Shown here in pieces: positions 6,117 through 6,184 of a DNA stretch of 6,184 nt. A model generated the notes under the pieces. That model made no database searches. It was not told the origin of the DNA and worked only from the letters and a program-made list of their open reading frames with translations. Each line of letters begins with the position of its first letter. Position 1 is the stretch's first letter. The position numbers and the translations under genes are program-made. The DNA is from an uncultured Eubacteriales bacterium (lineage in GTDB: Bacteria > Bacillota > Clostridia > Christensenellales > Aristaeellaceae): NCBI GenBank assembly GCA_900553265.1, contig USDD01000122.1, positions 1 to 6,184 on the forward strand, written 5' to 3'.

Positions 6117-6152
6117 TTCCATAACCACTTACTTCTCGACCGCCCTTTGGGG
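6117..6152 (+). other. Last genomic bases of the contig
   Basis: These 36 bases follow the stop codon of the binding-protein gene and hold no recognisable feature beyond a weak GCCC/GGGC pairing at 6142-6152. No ribosome binding site or start of a permease gene is reached before the adapter begins. Confidence 0.5.
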
Positions 6153-6184
6153 CTGTCTCTTATACACATCTGACGCTGCCGACG
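6153..6184. other. Nextera sequencing adapter (contamination, not genomic)
   Basis: Bases 6153-6171 read CTGTCTCTTATACACATCT, the reverse complement of the 19-bp Tn5 mosaic end used in Nextera libraries. The following 13 bases continue exactly into the Nextera Read 1 transposase adapter tail. Together this is 32 of the 33 bases of that adapter. It is a trimming failure at the contig end and should be removed. It is not a natural transposon end. Confidence 0.98.

Noticed and set aside
6153..6171. A possible natural transposon inverted-repeat end
   Set aside because: The sequence is the engineered Tn5 mosaic end, and the next 13 bases are the synthetic Nextera tail, so it is library adapter.

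Overview
The window looks like one end of a short-read metagenomic or draft contig from a GC-rich (about 60% by eye) Gram-positive-type bacterium, probably a gut or environmental member of the Clostridia. The evidence is strong AAGGAGG ribosome binding sites, a consensus sigma-A promoter, and a long solute-binding protein of the type common in Firmicutes carbohydrate ABC importers. The assignment is an inference from style; there is no marker gene. The last 32 bases (6153-6184) are not genomic. They match the Nextera transposase adapter (mosaic end plus Read 1 tail), so biological sequence ends at 6152.

Layout: (1) 1-30, a hairpin just past the stop codon of a leftward gene. (2) 36-1190, minus strand, a 12-TM major facilitator transporter. 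(3) 1191-1838, a 648-bp divergent control region. Its left part carries two copies of a 23-bp element, each containing an extended -10 promoter facing the transporter. Its right part is an AT-rich island (about 20% GC, 1531-1689) with a perfect TTGACA-N17-TATAAT promoter facing right, a LacI-type operator-like palindrome over its start site, and a 10-bp leader hairpin. (4) 1839-4397, plus strand, a cytoplasmic GH78 alpha-L-rhamnosidase with the catalytic residues intact. (5) 4398-4454, a short gap with a perfect palindrome and a 7-bp stem-loop. (6) 4455-6116, plus strand, a secreted sugar-binding protein of the LipO/YtcQ type. (7) 6117-6152, the last genomic bases.

Working model (inference): the rightward genes are the start of a rhamnoside-use operon. 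The binding protein would capture rhamnose-containing oligosaccharides for an ABC importer whose permease genes would lie just beyond the contig break, and the GH78 enzyme would release L-rhamnose inside the cell. The promoter/operator arrangement suggests local repression relieved by a sugar. The divergent transporter may belong to the same locus, but nothing in the sequence fixes its substrate. I found no clear evidence of an undescribed system. The most distinctive biology is in the divergent control region.
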